A DNA stretch of 18,024 nt from CAYMWF01 sp964394085 [NCBI: uncultured Gemmatimonadota bacterium] (GTDB taxonomy: Bacteria; GCA-2686955; CAYMWF01): assembly GCA_964394085.1 (NCBI GenBank), contig CAYMWF010000096.1, forward strand, positions 1-18,024, in the 5' to 3' direction. The notes under the pieces are model-generated. The model saw only the letters and a list, made by a program, of their open reading frames with translations. It ran no database searches and had not been told where the DNA came from. The position numbers and the translations under genes were made by a program. Shown here piece by piece: positions 1-6,948 of this stretch. Each line of letters starts with the position of its first letter. The first letter of the stretch is position 1.

Positions 1-606
1 TTCCCCATCAAACCCCGGCAGACGCTGTTTGCCGGAGAGCAGTCGCTGCATCAGCCCCTTCTTGATATTCCGCTTCTTCTCGATCTTCCGCTCATACCCC
101 CGAATCGCCTTGTCCCAACATTCCAGCACCTCGGCGATGGCTTCCTGTTCCGGGAGGGAGGGGAGGGGAATAGGCATGTCCGCGATCATTTCCATTCGTA
201 CAGAATCCACGGAACCTTTGGCTGAATATCGACGCACTTGCCGAATGAAATTTAGCCGAAAACACTCGAAGAAGTAGCGGGGAAACATGGAAGTATCGAA
301 ATCGCTAATCTTGTATACGCGCTGATGATAATCGAACTTCCCATCTATTAAATGGAACACTTTCCCTGTGCCTACACCATCTCCAGCCGTCAGAACCGCT
401 ATCCCGTCATATGAATAAGTGTCAATTCTCTCTGGAGTCTGTGAACGCACAAAGAACGGATATTCACCGTCGTCTACCTTGTCCTTTGTGTCTCTCCCGC
501 CTGTGCATATTGTGGCAAAGCTGGCAGGCGTTGAAGTGAACCAATCGTCAGGAAGCCATCCTGCTTTCGTTCTCTTGTATCCCGGCCTATTCTTGTTTTT
601 CTTCAC
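1..606 (-). CDS. hsdS: Type I restriction-modification specificity subunit (partial, runs off left edge)
   Basis: This is the DNA-recognition subunit that directs an HsdM/HsdR complex. At least 202 residues are present, read leftward and open at base 1. Visible: the usual N-terminal motif GYKRTKAGWLPDDW (residues 9-22), a target-recognition domain with LTAGDGVGTGKVFH (72-85), PIPLPSLPEQEAIA (145-158), and the conserved helix ending in GLMQRLLSGKQRLPGFDGE (184-202). This is one TRD plus one conserved spacer, about half of a full two-TRD HsdS; whether a second half follows cannot be seen. I chose the GTG at 606 because GGAAGG lies about 9 bases upstream and the protein then begins like typical HsdS. 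An in-frame ATG at 645 is the alternative. It overlaps the end of the upstream membrane-protein gene by 20 bases, so translation is probably coupled. hsdR may follow beyond the edge. Confidence 0.92.
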   Translation of the reverse strand, partial: MKKNKNRPGYKRTKAGWLPDDWFTSTPASFATICTGGRDTKDKVDDGEYPFFVRSQTPERIDTYSYDGIAVLTAGDGVGTGKVFHLIDGKFDYHQRVYKISDFDTSMFPRYFFECFRLNFIRQVRRYSAKGSVDSVRMEMIADMPIPLPSLPEQEAIAEVLECWDKAIRGYERKIEKKRNIKKGLMQRLLSGKQRLPGFDGE

Positions 607-1471
607 GACAGGTGCCTTCCATTTGGAAATTCGTGAACATTTCATCAACTCTGTCTTTATCCGTGATAGAATGCAGACAGGTGAGGTTATCTTTGGAGAA
701 GCGCGATAACCGGCGCAAATTGAAGTGACACAGCATCATAATGCGCCGCTTCACATAGGCGAGCAGACGGTCGTCGTCCCGCTTGACGAAATACGGTAAA
801 CGAATGAAGAGCGTTTCATAGTCCGCAATCAGCCTTACGATGTACAGGAAGGGCAGGAATAGAAGCGTGAGCCAGAGAGGTAGTAACATGCTGCGAATGA
901 CATCCGGCTTCAGAAGTCCGACATATTGCTGATGAATGCTTTTGCTTACATGTGCCAGGACTGCAACCCCAATGAGTGCCAAAGCGCTGTCGAAAAGTTT
1001 CTTTACCGGCGCGTATTCAGGCTTGGTTCCCGCATATGCCGATCCGACCGCCAAGAACGCCAGGAGGGGTACAAGCAGAAGCTCGACTGTGAGGGGAAGC
1101 GGGTAGAATCCAATCAGGAACTGAATGAACACCATGACCTTGAAGCAATCAAGAATCGTCTTCCGAAAGAAAGCAGCGTGATCCCTGTCGGTCATCAGAT
1201 TCATGAACAGGACAAAGCCAGAGCATAAAAACCAGTAGATCGTTTCCTTGAGGTGAGATGCATTCCATAGGGCGAGTTGGCCGAGCAGGACGACGCATAG
1301 CACAATATGCAGAATCATGAGGACTACGGAAACAACGATCTTACAACGCCAGAGCGATTTCAGAACGTTACCGCAGGCTTCTCGAATGCCCTTGTGCCTC
1401 ACGCCGAAAAAAACGACTATGGCGAGCCATATGCCCGTTGCTGTTTCTCGGTTATTGAACAGGTCTGTCAT
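587..1471 (-). CDS. Polytopic membrane protein in TIR cassette, candidate effector
   Basis: I do not recognise a named family. The 294-residue protein has six or seven hydrophobic segments (about residues 13-24, 44-66, 76-93, 110-124, 129-147, 160-176, 194-215). They are followed by a charged C-terminal tail of about 75 residues (RDDDRLLAYVKRR, NLRRLSRFSK) that is probably cytoplasmic. It lies 27 bases downstream of the ThsB-like TIR gene, and its 3' end overlaps hsdS. Genes beside TIR signalling enzymes often encode the effector that reads the signal, and membrane-disrupting effectors are known in Thoeris and CBASS systems. An effector role is therefore a reasonable inference, but no ligand-binding domain (SLOG, macro, SAVED) is recognisable. 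A transporter or a structural partner of the smaller membrane protein in the same operon cannot be excluded. The ribosome binding site is weak. Confidence 0.75.
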   Translation of the reverse strand: MTDLFNNRETATGIWLAIVVFFGVRHKGIREACGNVLKSLWRCKIVVSVVLMILHIVLCVVLLGQLALWNASHLKETIYWFLCSGFVLFMNLMTDRDHAAFFRKTILDCFKVMVFIQFLIGFYPLPLTVELLLVPLLAFLAVGSAYAGTKPEYAPVKKLFDSALALIGVAVLAHVSKSIHQQYVGLLKPDVIRSMLLPLWLTLLFLPFLYIVRLIADYETLFIRLPYFVKRDDDRLLAYVKRRIMMLCHFNLRRLSRFSKDNLTCLHSITDKDRVDEMFTNFQMEGTCREEKQE

Positions 1472-1498
1472 TCCTATCTGTATCTTTCCTCTTACTCC

Positions 1499-1939
1499 CT
1501 ATCGCCCTGCGTCCTTGGCCGCCTTTTCTATCCAGTCTCCCATATTGTTGTATCCATCTTCCTTGGTCCAAAGGTAAAATTCGTACCCTTTCGGAATTTG
1601 GCCACACCGCTCTGAGGTATTCCCTTGCAGGTCTTTGATTTTGCTTATGTCGATTCCCAAGAGGCCATTCCCAATCGCCTTGCTCTTCTCGATCTCGTAT
1701 TTCACCCATCGGCTCGCGCACGTTTCCTTACCCACAAGGACAACGGTGACGGACGTTCCTTTGAGCTGATTGTCGATCCAGTTCTTAATGGCTATATCGC
1801 CCTGTCGTTTCAGTTTCTCGAAATCAGCAGAATCTATGAATCCTGCTGCTTCCCGGCTTTGCGTGACCCAGCTATTGCGAATCACCATTGCCCGAGACAC
1901 GTCTTTGTACTTGAAGCTAAAGAATACTCTTCTCGCCAT
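1499..1939 (-). CDS. TIR-domain protein, Thoeris ThsB-like (MTH538/DUF1863 type)
   Basis: The 146-residue protein is a single small TIR-like domain. The N-terminal RRVFFSFKYKDV (3-14) is the hallmark first strand of the MTH538/ThsB family. GFIDSADF (33-40), IDNQLKGTSVTVVLVG (55-70) and SRWVKYEIEKS (76-86), carrying the likely catalytic glutamate, follow. GNGLLGIDI (90-98) matches the family's conserved core. ThsB proteins use NAD to make a cyclic ADP-ribose-type signal after phage infection; that activity is inferred here from family resemblance. I start at ATG 1939 rather than the upstream TTG because AAAGGAG stands 7 bases before it. The gene starts 12 bases after the previous TIR gene's stop, so they are surely co-transcribed. 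No ThsA (SIR2-SLOG or macro-TM) is in the window; the membrane protein immediately downstream could take that place. Confidence 0.88.
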   Translation of the reverse strand: MARRVFFSFKYKDVSRAMVIRNSWVTQSREAAGFIDSADFEKLKRQGDIAIKNWIDNQLKGTSVTVVLVGKETCASRWVKYEIEKSKAIGNGLLGIDISKIKDLQGNTSERCGQIPKGYEFYLWTKEDGYNNMGDWIEKAAKDAGR

Positions 1940-1951
1940 GAACAATCTCCT

Positions 1952-2524
1952 TTAGTGCTTGTACGGCTTCTTTCCATCCAACCATTCCGTGAACTTGCAG
2001 TAGACATCGCTCGATTCGTTTACCCAGAGAATCTTCTTGGTCTGTCCCTTTATCGGCTCCTGGGTGATGTAGGGATAGATTCCCAAGTACTCCTGCCCCT
2101 TGAAGACACTTGCTCCTGTGTCCGTCAGCGGAAGGATTGCTGATTTACCGCGCTTGCCATCAACGTATCCACACTCCCACGACATCCACTTCGACTTCGA
2201 ACTTGATTCTGTTGTCGAATATAAGAGCGGCTGGCAACAATTCATGCGCTTACGCAGTCTGCTTGCGGTTCTCGAAGTGACCGCACTTCGATCAAGTTGA
2301 GGATCGTCTATCCAATCCACATAGACAGAGTGTCCGTACCTCTCAAGCTTGACCTTTACCCCGAGGATGAGTTCCGCATCCTTGAAGGCGTGTGAAAGAA
2401 AGATGTCATACGTTTTTGCAGTTGTTTGCGCGCGGACGGCTTCTTTCAGCACCTTTGATGCTGTTTTCTGCATACGAGCCGCGCGGCCCAGGTTCCGTAC
2501 ATCGCTGATTCTGAACGTTGCCAT
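1952..2524 (-). CDS. TIR-domain protein (second of three)
   Basis: A 190-residue protein. About 37 N-terminal residues, rich in basic and alanine positions, precede a canonical TIR domain. YDIFLSHAFKD (39-49) is the first strand and loop, YVDWIDDPQLDRSAVT (68-83) the second conserved block, and SKWMSWECGY (111-120) holds the probable catalytic Glu117. The family is common in bacterial defence islands and is annotated as toll/interleukin-1 receptor domain protein; NAD cleavage is the known activity of related proteins. The gene begins 20 bases after the small membrane-protein gene and ends 12 bases before the ThsB-like gene. Its ribosome binding site (GATAGAG) is weaker than those of its neighbours. 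Whether it acts with the other two TIR proteins or independently cannot be told from sequence. Confidence 0.87.
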   Translation of the reverse strand: MATFRISDVRNLGRAARMQKTASKVLKEAVRAQTTAKTYDIFLSHAFKDAELILGVKVKLERYGHSVYVDWIDDPQLDRSAVTSRTASRLRKRMNCCQPLLYSTTESSSKSKWMSWECGYVDGKRGKSAILPLTDTGASVFKGQEYLGIYPYITQEPIKGQTKKILWVNESSDVYCKFTEWLDGKKPYKH

Positions 2525-2544
2525 CTACTCTATCTTTCGGTTGT

Positions 2545-3066
2545 TTATCGCTCTCCTGACTGCTTCGGAGACTCGATGGTTGCGCTTTTTTCCGAGATAG
2601 GTTTCGTCTTTGACTCGACTGTCCTAGGCGCGCAATTGATGCCTATGTGAAAAAGCATAACTGCCACAATGATAGCGACCGGTATTCCATAAAACCAGCG
2701 GATGGTTTCGGAGCGCATGATCTTTGCGCGCGAATCGACCTTTTCTTTGAACCGTCGGGGATCGAGATCGTAGAGCATCTCATCATTGCCTTCTGCTCTC
2801 TTCTTTAGAACCCATTTATACATTTCTCGATACATGCGCTCTGTCCTGAGAAAGAAGGTGTCCAGCCACCAGAAACTCAGGAGTGGAACCAGCATGACAA
2901 GACAGATTGGCACGGGGTTCGTGACCTTCCCAGCAAGCGCTAGAACTACGGCTACCAGCGTGATGGACCAGCCTTTGATCATGAAGGAATTGTGTGCCAT
3001 GCGGCTAATGCATGCCTGAATCAGATCGATTTCTTTGTGAAGCACGTCTTTGTCGATTGTGCTCAT
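2545..3066 (-). CDS. Small membrane protein of TIR cassette
   Basis: A 173-residue protein with hydrophobic segments at about residues 29-46, 51-70 and 122-142. The first two are separated by a short loop, and a charged cytoplasmic-looking stretch of about 50 residues (ERMYREMYKWVLKKRAEG) sits between the second and third. The N-terminal helix (KEIDLIQACISRMAHNSFMIKGW) and overall plan recall small membrane proteins that accompany TIR or nucleotide-signalling genes, though I cannot assign a named family. The longest frame opens at 3081 and overlaps the upstream TIR stop by four bases (ATGA). However, GGGAGG lies 5 bases before the internal ATG at 3066, which I take as the real start. It is sandwiched between two TIR genes, so it probably anchors or executes the response. 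The C-terminal tail is polar and low in complexity. Confidence 0.8.
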   Translation of the reverse strand: MSTIDKDVLHKEIDLIQACISRMAHNSFMIKGWSITLVAVVLALAGKVTNPVPICLVMLVPLLSFWWLDTFFLRTERMYREMYKWVLKKRAEGNDEMLYDLDPRRFKEKVDSRAKIMRSETIRWFYGIPVAIIVAVMLFHIGINCAPRTVESKTKPISEKSATIESPKQSGER

Positions 3067-3077
3067 GTCTTCCTCCC

Positions 3078-3746
3078 TCATTTGATTTCCTTGACGATCT
3101 CATACTGGTCGATGTTTTCATGAATGCGAACGGCTCTGTCTAGACAACCATTCACGTTGTGCGTGAAATCTACCCATTTGACGGAAGGGATATATGAGTA
3201 TTCTCCGGTATACACATTGCTGCCCTGAAGACAGTTCATTCTGTTCTTGGTGCTTGCATTGAACATGTTGTCGCGAAGGATCTGAAATAGCGTATCCGTT
3301 CTGTGCATGCGGCATCCTGGGGCGCAGCACTGTTTGTCCTCAAGATAGTAAGCATAGGAACCATTGATATCCGGGAGCACGACAGCAAGTGCCGCATTCG
3401 TCTGGCTGGTTCTTCCTCTGCGGGTGTGTTCTTTCAGTGAATAAGACACTTCCCACGGGATCCACTGATCTGACTCCATCTTGTAGGGTTCCTTCATGCT
3501 TGGTGAGATCACAACCAGTGTTACGCTGCTATCATATATCTTGTCCCGCAAGTGTGACTCGATGGTTGAGTCCTTGAAGATGCTCAGGTCTTCATCGTCG
3601 TGCTCACCCTTGTAGATGTTGTCGATTCCAAGTAACTGCTCAATCTCATTCACGTAGTTTCGCGCGGTTGTTTTGAAGTAGCCGCCGTTCAATGGATACA
3701 CACTGCTATCACTGTGTTTATAGGAGACGAACACTTTGTATCCCAT
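3078..3746 (-). CDS. TIR-like domain protein (first of three in the cassette)
   Basis: A 222-residue protein beginning directly with MGYKVFVSYKHSD, the first strand of a TIR-like fold. IYKGEHDDEDLSIF (44-57), SSVTLVVISPSMK (73-85) and DQWIPWEVSYSL (93-104) follow; Glu99 in the last block aligns with the catalytic glutamate position of TIR enzymes. AVVLPDINGSY (121-131) is also typical of this MTH538-related group. Residues 132-222 form a C-terminal extension containing a CCAPGC cysteine cluster and WVDFTHNVNGCLDRA. The start is well supported: GGAGG lies 8 bases upstream. The gene opens the TIR/membrane cassette and overlaps the preceding remnant reading frame at TAATG. It differs clearly from the other two TIR proteins, so the three are not recent duplicates of one another. 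Confidence 0.87.
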   Translation of the reverse strand: MGYKVFVSYKHSDSSVYPLNGGYFKTTARNYVNEIEQLLGIDNIYKGEHDDEDLSIFKDSTIESHLRDKIYDSSVTLVVISPSMKEPYKMESDQWIPWEVSYSLKEHTRRGRTSQTNAALAVVLPDINGSYAYYLEDKQCCAPGCRMHRTDTLFQILRDNMFNASTKNRMNCLQGSNVYTGEYSYIPSVKWVDFTHNVNGCLDRAVRIHENIDQYEIVKEIK

Positions 3747-3830
3747 TATTCTGCCCTCCCGTCTTCTGCTGCAGCTTCTGTCTTTCCTTCAATCTGCTTC
3801 GCCGCTTGTTCGAGTAGCTTCATCGAATCC
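3747..3830 (-). pseudogene. 3' remnant of an unidentified gene (repeat copy A)
   Basis: Just upstream of the first TIR gene a short open stretch reads ADSMKLLEQAAKQIEGKTE and stops at TAA, overlapping the TIR start codon by one base (TAATG). Nearly the same end (SGFEEAAKQIEGKKE) occurs upstream of dinD at about 5193-5290. The frame is closed or shifted further upstream, so this is the tail of a decayed gene. It can still provide translational coupling into the TIR gene. The parent gene is unknown. Confidence 0.55.
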
Positions 3831-3855
3831 GCTGCCCCGAGTTAGTAAGTATTTC
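3781..3855. repeat. Direct repeat copy A (pair with 5216-5277)
   Basis: This segment is closely similar to 5216-5277 in the same orientation. It matches almost base for base apart from an extra 13-base block (about 3811-3823) in this copy and a few substitutions. Together the two copies bracket dinD and the truncated ATPase. They look like two copies of one gene's 3' end rather than an insertion sequence. Confidence 0.75.
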
Positions 3856-3874
3856 TAGATAGCTGTCCCATGCT

Positions 3875-4258
3875 TCACCTGTCCTGTCCTTCCGCAGTCC
3901 CATACTTCTCCCGCATCTCCCGAACGAGACGCCCGGTTGCAGAGCCGTCATCGTCAATAACCGCATCCGCGATTTCTCGCTCGATCTCTTCAACCGTCGG
4001 TAGGCTGGGTTTGAGGTCGTCCGGCAATGCGCGGGTGAGTTGATATTCGGAAACGCCTTCTGGCGAGACGTGGAAATCATCGTCTTCAATCCTGAAGAAG
4101 TCTTGACTTGTGGTTCCGAGGACAAGACGGATTGCGTCGAGTATGGAGCTTTTACCTGAATCATTCTCACCAACGAAAACATTCATTCCCGACCGCAACA
4201 CGATTGTTACATCCTCGAATCGTCTGAAGTTCTCCAGATGCAATTCAGAAAGATACAT
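3875..4258 (-). pseudogene. Truncated AAA ATPase (OLD-like), N-terminal fragment
   Basis: The first ~75 residues are the start of an AAA ATPase of the OLD/RecF-like type: MYLSELHLENFRRFEDVTI, then the Walker A GENDSGKSS (30-38) and DAIRLVLGTTSQDFFRIEDDDF (41-62). Such proteins are normally 500 residues or more, with Walker B and often a Toprim nuclease domain; here the reading frame ends after 127 residues. From about residue 76 (ALPDDLKPSLPTVEEIERE) the sequence no longer resembles the ATPase, which suggests an internal deletion joining it to the end of another gene. No Walker B is present, so ATP hydrolysis is unlikely. I place the start at 4258, since GGAG is 7 bases upstream; an ATG at 4264 is also in frame. 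It follows dinD by about 38 bases. Confidence 0.78.
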
Positions 4259-4296
4259 CCGCATTCTCCATTCTGGGGTCGTTTCTCATTTCCGTC

Positions 4297-5172
4297 CTAT
4301 TCCGATTTTTTTTTCTCTTTCTCAATCTGTTCCGGCAGTTCCGCGCTTTTCATCATCTTCTTTTCGGCTGATTTAACACGGCGGCCGAGTTTCTTGATGT
4401 CTTCTTCGGGCGGCAGGTCTTCGGGCTTTATCCCGCGTTCGCCCAGCATATCGCGTACGCTGGTATTGTTCTGAACGTGTTCGCCGGTTATGGCCTGTTC
4501 GCCCTGAAGGTCGTGCTGTTTGACGTTGTGATTGGTTATCTCTGCAGCGAGATTCTTCGCGGCAATGGTCACAGTCGGTAAGAAATCGGCTAATGGCCGG
4601 TTACTCGGCACAACCAGCTTGTGCTTCATCTCCTGGGTTGTGTAACCGCCGAAAAGTGCTGCATCACCCTTGGATCGGATACGGCCGAAGCCTTTATCGT
4701 CCACACCACGCTCATAAATGTTCTTCGATAACTCAGTTTCGGCTTCTGTCAGCTTCTGTCTGGCCTGCAAGCGAGCCTGAAGATGGATACGCTCTTCAAT
4801 CAACTCCTGTTTGCGGGTTTGGAGAGCGAAATAGGTTTGCGCAAAGGCAATCTCGGTTTTACGGGGATCGCCGTTCTGTGCAATGAGATAGCAGGCGTAG
4901 CGGGTGAGGATGATATCTTCGATTTCACGCGTTGCCCCTGAGCCAATCCGGACCATTTTCGTGACGCCGCGAAAATGGTTGTCGACCTCGGCCCCAACGC
5001 CCTGGCATGCTTGGGCTGCTTTCTCTATGACCTTGCTGAAATTCTCCCAGCGATCATAACCCAGAGCCCCCATGATTTCTCGCGCGTACCAGAATTCAAC
5101 TTTGTAATCAGGCAGAGTCTGGACAATCGAATCAAAGGACGCCTTCAATCTTGTGATGTCGCTCTTGTTCAT
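4297..5172 (-). CDS. dinD: DNA damage-inducible protein D (DinD) homologue
   Basis: A full-length 291-residue homologue of E. coli DinD (about 274 residues), which is induced by DNA damage and inhibits RecA filament activities. The N-terminal BRO-N/antirepressor-like domain is clear: VEFWYAREIMGALGYDRW (25-42), followed by ILTRYACYLIAQNGDPRK and IAFAQTYFALQTR. The central region has the family's GFGRIRSKGDAALFGGYTT, and the C-terminal region has LADFLPTVTIAAKNLA and the NTSVRDMLGERGIKPEDLPPEEDIKKLGRR type ending. DinD is frequently found inside type I restriction operons. The start is preceded by AAGGA at 9 bases. It lies 255 bases downstream of hsdM across a remnant and hairpin. The tail is very lysine/glutamate rich. 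I see no LexA-type box upstream, so expression probably follows the operon. Confidence 0.92.
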   Translation of the reverse strand: MNKSDITRLKASFDSIVQTLPDYKVEFWYAREIMGALGYDRWENFSKVIEKAAQACQGVGAEVDNHFRGVTKMVRIGSGATREIEDIILTRYACYLIAQNGDPRKTEIAFAQTYFALQTRKQELIEERIHLQARLQARQKLTEAETELSKNIYERGVDDKGFGRIRSKGDAALFGGYTTQEMKHKLVVPSNRPLADFLPTVTIAAKNLAAEITNHNVKQHDLQGEQAITGEHVQNNTSVRDMLGERGIKPEDLPPEEDIKKLGRRVKSAEKKMMKSAELPEQIEKEKKKSE

Positions 5173-5192
5173 TTCTAAATTCCTTGCTCATT

Positions 5193-5290
5193 TCAGTGAT
5201 ATTCCGTTCCTTCCTTCTTTCCCTCAATCTGCTTCGCCGCTTCTTCGAATCCGCTGCCCCGGGTTATTAAGTATTTCGTAATAGCAGCTC
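5193..5290 (-). pseudogene. 3' remnant of an unidentified gene (repeat copy B)
   Basis: A short frame reading ITKYLITRGSGFEEAAKQI and ending about 10 residues later at TGA (5193-5195) lies between hsdM and dinD. It resembles the ends of larger genes but has no beginning, and it matches the remnant before the first TIR gene. It contains the copy B direct repeat (5216-5277). I read it as the tail of a deleted gene. Confidence 0.5.
5216..5277. repeat. Direct repeat copy B (pair with 3781-3855)
   Basis: Same-orientation partner of the segment at 3781-3855, with a few substitutions and lacking a 13-base block. The repeats are about 1.4 kb apart and enclose dinD and the ATPase fragment, so recombination between them would delete both. 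Confidence 0.75.
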
Positions 5291-5354
5291 CATGTCCGAT
5301 GTGGGCCGCAGGGAACCGACAAGAATCCCTTGTGAGTTGCTGCACTGCGGTCTT

Positions 5355-5395
5355 GGCGGTTGAACTGTTAAGGTTCTCTTAACAGTTCAACCGCC
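5355..5395. repeat. Perfect 17-bp inverted repeat between hsdM and dinD
   Basis: The arm GGCGGTTGAACTGTTAA (5355-5371) is followed by a 7-base loop and its exact reverse complement (5379-5395). It sits 33 bases after the hsdM stop. There is no T-run on either strand next to the stem, so it is not a classic intrinsic terminator. It could slow transcription or stabilise the hsdM end of the message, or be a dispersed palindromic repeat. Confidence 0.85.
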
Positions 5396-5427
5396 TCGTT
5401 CCCGTGCATTTTCGTGTAATCCGTGGT

Positions 5428-6948
5428 TCATTTCAGAATCCCCAACGCCTTGAGGTGCCCGGCCATCTCCTTTTTGAGGTCGGCCAACTCGGCATCGATC
5501 TCGGCCATTTCCTTGAGATTGGCATCGATATCGACATCCTCCTCCTCTTCGAACGTGTCTACGTAGCGGGTGATGTTCAGGTTGTAGTCATTTTCCTTGA
5601 TCTCGTCGGGTTGTACCACGCGGCAGAACTTCTCTTCGTCCTGCCGCTTCTCGACCGCACCCAGGATCTTTTGGATATGATTATCATCCATGACGTTCTG
5701 GGCCTTGGCGGAACGGAACAGCTTGGACGCCTCGACAAAGAACACGTCCTTGCGCTGTTCGTTCTTCCCGCCGGGTTCGCGTGATCGGTCTAGAACGAGG
5801 ATGGCGACGGGTATGCCGGTGGTCTGGAAGAGACCGGCAGGCAGGCCGATGATGGTATCGATAATATTCTCCTCCAAGAGGTGCTGTCGAATTCTTCCTT
5901 CGCCGGCACCACGGAACAGAACTCCGTGCGGCACGATGACAACGACCTTGCCTTCTTTTACCTTCGCTGTCTCGACCATGTGACTGACAAAGGCGTAGTC
6001 GCCTTTGGTTTTCGGCGGAATGCCGCGATGGAAGCGGTTGTACGGGTCGTTCTCGATGTTGTCGCCCGCCCATTTCTTGAGAGAAAATGGGGGATTGGCG
6101 ATGACGAGGTCGAACTTCATCAATGCGTCGCCTTCCTTCAGCAGCGGATTGTTGAGCGTGTCGCCCCATTCGAGCCGGGCGGAATCTTTGCCGTGCAGGA
6201 ACATGTTCATGCGGGCCAGGTTAAAGGTTGAGCCTTTCGCTTCCTGTCCATATAGCGCATAGTCCTTTGACCCCTGCTTCTCGATCTCTGCACCAGCTAA
6301 AAGGAGGAGGCCTCCGGATCCGCAGGCAGGATCACAGATTCGCCAGCCGGGTTGAGGTTTCGCCAGCTTCGCCAGCAGGGTCGCAACAGACTTGACGGTG
6401 AAAAACTCGCCTGCTTTCTTGCCCGCGTCGGCACCGAATCGCTCGATCATGTACATATAGGCATTGCCGATTACGTCATCGTCAGCCGCGGTCAGGTCAA
6501 TCTTGGCGAAGTCATCCATAAGGTGCCGCAGCATCTTGTTGCGCTGATCGGTTTTACCCAGGACGGCATCGGAGTTGAAATCGACTGAGAAAAGCCCTTC
6601 CAGGCGATCGCCGTTTGCGTCCTCGATGGTATGCAGGGCAATGTTGATCAGCTCGCCGATATTGTCGGCGCTCTTGTTCTTGTAAAGATCAAAGAAACTG
6701 GTGCCGTCAGGAATGACGAAACGCGCGTTCTTGAGGCGTAGTGCCATGCGCTCCTTGTCGCCGCCATACCGATCCTTGAGTTTCTCGATCTCGTGCTGAT
6801 GCAAGTCGCTCATGTATTTGTAGAAGAGGATCAACAGGACATAGTCCTTGTAGACTCCTCCATCGACATTCATGCGCGAGGAATCCGCAGCTTCCCATAG
6901 TGTTCGGTTCAGGGCATCCTGGGTGTACTGCCGTTGTCCGTTGTTCAT
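5428..6948 (-). CDS. hsdM: Type I restriction-modification methyltransferase subunit
   Basis: A complete 506-residue N6-adenine DNA methyltransferase that modifies the site chosen by HsdS. The N-terminal HsdM domain (about 8-150) includes VYKDYVLLILFYKYMSD. GEFFTVKSVATLLAKL (180-195) leads into the catalytic domain with the AdoMet motif DPACGSGG (206-213) and the catalytic NPPF (285-288). Further family blocks are GDYAFVSHM, VPHGVLFRGAGEGRIR and IIGLPAGLFQTTGIPVAILV. The C-terminal ~50 residues are an acidic coiled coil (EEEEDVDIDANLKEMAEIDAELADLKKE), suited to HsdS contact. No key residue is missing. The start overlaps the upstream half-HsdS stop by four bases (ATGA), with AAGGAG 6 bases before the start, so translation is coupled. 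GC content is higher than in the TIR cassette downstream. Confidence 0.96.
   Translation of the reverse strand: MNNGQRQYTQDALNRTLWEAADSSRMNVDGGVYKDYVLLILFYKYMSDLHQHEIEKLKDRYGGDKERMALRLKNARFVIPDGTSFFDLYKNKSADNIGELINIALHTIEDANGDRLEGLFSVDFNSDAVLGKTDQRNKMLRHLMDDFAKIDLTAADDDVIGNAYMYMIERFGADAGKKAGEFFTVKSVATLLAKLAKPQPGWRICDPACGSGGLLLLAGAEIEKQGSKDYALYGQEAKGSTFNLARMNMFLHGKDSARLEWGDTLNNPLLKEGDALMKFDLVIANPPFSLKKWAGDNIENDPYNRFHRGIPPKTKGDYAFVSHMVETAKVKEGKVVVIVPHGVLFRGAGEGRIRQHLLEENIIDTIIGLPAGLFQTTGIPVAILVLDRSREPGGKNEQRKDVFFVEASKLFRSAKAQNVMDDNHIQKILGAVEKRQDEEKFCRVVQPDEIKENDYNLNITRYVDTFEEEEDVDIDANLKEMAEIDAELADLKKEMAGHLKALGILK

Noticed and set aside
5355-5395. Intrinsic terminator after hsdM
   Set aside because: The stem is perfect but no T-run follows it on the minus strand, so I list it only as an inverted repeat.
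5404-6262. Plus-strand open frames opposite hsdM
   Set aside because: They are shadows of the GC-rich hsdM gene; no motif or ribosome binding site.
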